From Cryobacterium sp. Y50 (lineage in GTDB: Bacteria > Actinomycetota > Actinomycetes > Actinomycetales > Microbacteriaceae), in assembly GCF_002929805.1 (NCBI RefSeq), contig NZ_PJJM01000093.1, positions 1 to 36,572 of the forward strand: 36,572 bases of DNA. The letters are read 5' to 3'. Positions 34,642 to 36,572 of this stretch are shown piece after piece. Position 1 is the stretch's first letter. Every line of letters begins with the position of its first letter. Under the pieces are notes generated by a model. That model did no database searches and was not told where the DNA came from. It worked only from the letters and a program-made list of their open reading frames with translations. The translations under genes were made by a program, and so were the position numbers.

Positions 34642-36372
34642 CTAGGTAGTCACCACGATGTCGGGGGCTTCCAGGCGTACCCGGTCGGCGGACTCGTCGT
34701 CCGGTTGCTCCTGCGAAGCGCGCTCGGCGGCGACCCGGGTGAGGTAGAACCCTACCTCACGGTCGATACGCTCCTGGTCCCAGCCCAACACGCCGGCCAT
34801 GAGCACTGCCGCGACCGGTGCGGCCGACACCCCGCGATCCCACGCCTCGATCGAGATGCGGGTACGCCGAGCGAGCACGTCTTCGAGGTGCAGTGCGCCT
34901 TCATGCGAGGCCGCGTAGACCACTTCGGCGCCGATGTAGTCGTCGGCGCCGGGCAACGGTTCGGCGAGCGCCGGGGTAGCGCGAATCAGGTCGAGCAGCT
35001 CGTCGGTGAGGGTGCCGTACCGGTTGAGCAGGTGTTCGACGCGCACCGTGTGCAGGCCGAACGCCTTGGCGATCTTGCCGCGCTTGTTCCAGGCGGCTTG
35101 GTACCCTTCAGCCCCCAGCAGGGGGATGTCCTGGGTCGCCGAAGCAGGAATGCGGCCATCGAGGGCCGAGACCGCAGCGTCCACTGCGTCCTTGGCCATG
35201 ATGCGGTAGGTGGTCCACTTGCCACCGGCGATCACGACGAGGCCGGGAACGGAGTGTCCGACGAGATGTTCGCGGGAGAGCTTGGAGGTCTGGTCGCTCT
35301 CGCCGGCCAGGAGCGGACGGAGACCCGCGTAGACACCCTCGACGTCTTCCCGGGTGAGAGGTACCGTCAAAACCTCATTGATGTGTTCGAGGATGTAATC
35401 GATGTCGGCCGCCGTCGCGGCCGGGTGCGCCTTGTCGAGGTACCAGTCGGTGTCGGTCGTGCCGATGAGCCAGTGCCGGCCCCACGGGATAACGAACAGA
35501 ACGCTCTTCTCTGTGCGCAGCAGCAGTCCCATCGCGCTCTGGAACCGGTCGCGCGGCACCACGAGGTGCACGCCCTTCGACGCCCGCACTTTGAAGGTTC
35601 CACGCTCGCCGACCATGCGCTGGGTGTCGTCAGTCCAGACCCCGGTCGCGTTCACGACCTGTTTGGCCCGCACCTCGAAGTGTTCGTCGGTCTGCAGGTC
35701 GTGGGCGCGCACGCCGACGACGCGCTCCCCCACCTTGATGAAGCCTTCGACGCGCACCCGGCTGGCCGCGTGGGCACCATAGAACGAGGCGGTGCGCACC
35801 AGAGACGAGACGTAGCGGGCGTCGTCGACCTGGGCGTCGTAGTAGGTGATGCCGCCGACCAGGGCGTCGTTAGCGAGACTCGGAATAAGCTTCTGCACCT
35901 GACTTTTCGACAGGTGGCGGTGGTGCGGCACGCCCGGCGGGCGCCCGCCGGTGTAGGAGAAGATGTCGTAGAGCAGCATGCCGGCACCGATGTAGAACCG
36001 TTCGGTGAAGCGCTTCTTGAGCGGGTACAGAAACCGCACCGGCTTTACCAAGTGCGGCGCGATGCGCTGCAGCAGCAGACCCCGCTCGGTGAGCGCCTCG
36101 CGCACCAGACGAAAGTCCAGCTGCTCCAGATAGCGGATGCCGCCATGCACGAGCTTGGACGACCGGCTCGATGTGCCAGACGCCCAGTCCCGCGCCTCCA
36201 AAATACCCACGCTCAGACCGCGCGTGACGGCATCGAGGGCGGCCCCGGCACCGACAATACCGCCGCCGACGACAAGAATGTCGAGCTCTTTGTCTTTGAG
36301 CTTGGCCAGAGCGGCGCCCCGCTCCTCAGGCCCCAATTTTGTGGAACGGGTGACCGATTTTTGGGAGGCCAT
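34642..36372 (-). CDS. glpD: Aerobic glycerol-3-phosphate dehydrogenase
   Basis: FAD enzyme that oxidises G3P to dihydroxyacetone phosphate and reduces quinone at the membrane. 576 residues. FAD-binding ILVVGGGIVGAGAALDAV, the GlpD/DAO signatures SSKLVHGGIRYLEQ and GGKWTTYR, and a C-terminal helical domain (DELLDLIRATPALAEPL... TRISIEAWDRG) typical of GlpD. ATG at 36372 with AGGAG 5 bases upstream. Monocistronic as far as can be seen; no glpF or glpK nearby. A tandem repeat array begins 113 bases upstream. Confidence 0.96.
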   Translation of the reverse strand: MASQKSVTRSTKLGPEERGAALAKLKDKELDILVVGGGIVGAGAALDAVTRGLSVGILEARDWASGTSSRSSKLVHGGIRYLEQLDFRLVREALTERGLLLQRIAPHLVKPVRFLYPLKKRFTERFYIGAGMLLYDIFSYTGGRPPGVPHHRHLSKSQVQKLIPSLANDALVGGITYYDAQVDDARYVSSLVRTASFYGAHAASRVRVEGFIKVGERVVGVRAHDLQTDEHFEVRAKQVVNATGVWTDDTQRMVGERGTFKVRASKGVHLVVPRDRFQSAMGLLLRTEKSVLFVIPWGRHWLIGTTDTDWYLDKAHPAATAADIDYILEHINEVLTVPLTREDVEGVYAGLRPLLAGESDQTSKLSREHLVGHSVPGLVVIAGGKWTTYRIMAKDAVDAAVSALDGRIPASATQDIPLLGAEGYQAAWNKRGKIAKAFGLHTVRVEHLLNRYGTLTDELLDLIRATPALAEPLPGADDYIGAEVVYAASHEGALHLEDVLARRTRISIEAWDRGVSAAPVAAVLMAGVLGWDQERIDREVGFYLTRVAAERASQEQPDDESADRVRLEAPDIVVTT

Positions 36373-36484
36373 TACTACTCCTGTTCAGACTCAGTGTTTA
36401 AGACGAGAGGTCAGGGAGGTGCGACGAACACCTGCGATAACAGTGTTGCGGGTAATGCTGAAAGTACGTCTGTCTTCGAAGTTA

Positions 36485-36572
36485 GTTCACACCGACGCTA
36501 GTTCACACCGACGCTAGTTCACACCGACGCTAGTTCACACCGACGCTAGTTCACACCGACGCTAGTTCACAC
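36485..36572. repeat. 16-bp tandem repeat array, at least 5.5 copies, reaching the window end
   Basis: The unit GTTCACACCGACGCTA repeats five times without change, plus half a unit at the edge. It lies upstream of glpD. True copy number cannot be known because the array is cut by the window. Confidence 0.95.

Noticed and set aside
34705..36501. 598-codon rightward frame
   Set aside because: It is antisense to glpD, a typical long shadow in GC-rich DNA.
36485..36572. CRISPR array
   Set aside because: The copies are contiguous 16-bp units without spacers.

Overview
The window is a GC-rich (roughly 60-65% by eye) stretch of actinobacterial chromosome. Gene content, family resemblance and the many TAnnnT-type leaderless starts point to the Microbacteriaceae. 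The strongest anchor is the order sucC-sucD-perM-purN-purH with pcrA nearby, the arrangement known around Rv0949-Rv0957 of Mycobacterium tuberculosis. No tRNA, rRNA, CRISPR array or intact insertion sequence was seen.

Layout. 0.1-2.8 kb: a DesK/NarL-type two-component pair transcribed leftward, with a palindrome and helically phased direct repeats at its promoter. 2.8-4.8 kb: a decayed accessory patch holding a frameshifted membrane-protein gene, a 3' relic of a chloramphenicol acetyltransferase, a RES-domain gene and a truncated membrane ORF. 4.8-8.8 kb: a heterodimeric ABC exporter with one degenerate ATP site, preceded by a small ORF with a strong Shine-Dalgarno. 9.0-10.9 kb: DedA and, convergent, a Leu/Val/Phe-type dehydrogenase. 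11.0-16.8 kb: purH, purN, perM, sucD and sucC. 17.1-18.3 kb: a VIT1-like transporter and a DUF3054 protein, both apparently leaderless. 18.4-21.1 kb: a flavin electron-transfer module (ferric-reductase-like membrane protein, FMN-binding protein, ApbE). 21.2-26.2 kb: PcrA helicase, a glycerophosphodiester phosphodiesterase, a Bax-inhibitor-1 family protein and a 50-residue membrane protein. 26.2-28.4 kb: a second accessory patch with an EamA pseudogene cut at one end, an AAA ATPase of different composition, and a 420-base non-coding stretch. 28.4-36.4 kb: an MFS exporter, then leftward glpD, khtT-khtU-SURF1 and DUF3817-guaA. The last 88 bases are a perfect 16-bp tandem repeat running off the window.

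How it works together: purH/purN/guaA supply purines; sucCD sits in the TCA cycle; the FRE/FMN/ApbE trio should carry electrons from NAD(P)H through a heme membrane protein to a covalently flavinylated extracytoplasmic domain; KhtTU should be a gated K+/H+ antiporter; SURF1 serves cytochrome oxidase assembly. I found no convincing complete novel multi-gene system. The items most worth following are the small ORF before the ABC exporter, the orphan RES gene in its decayed island, the isolated AAA ATPase at a pseudogene junction, the operator-like DNA at the two-component promoter, the over-abundant 7-mer GCATCCG, and the tandem array upstream of glpD.
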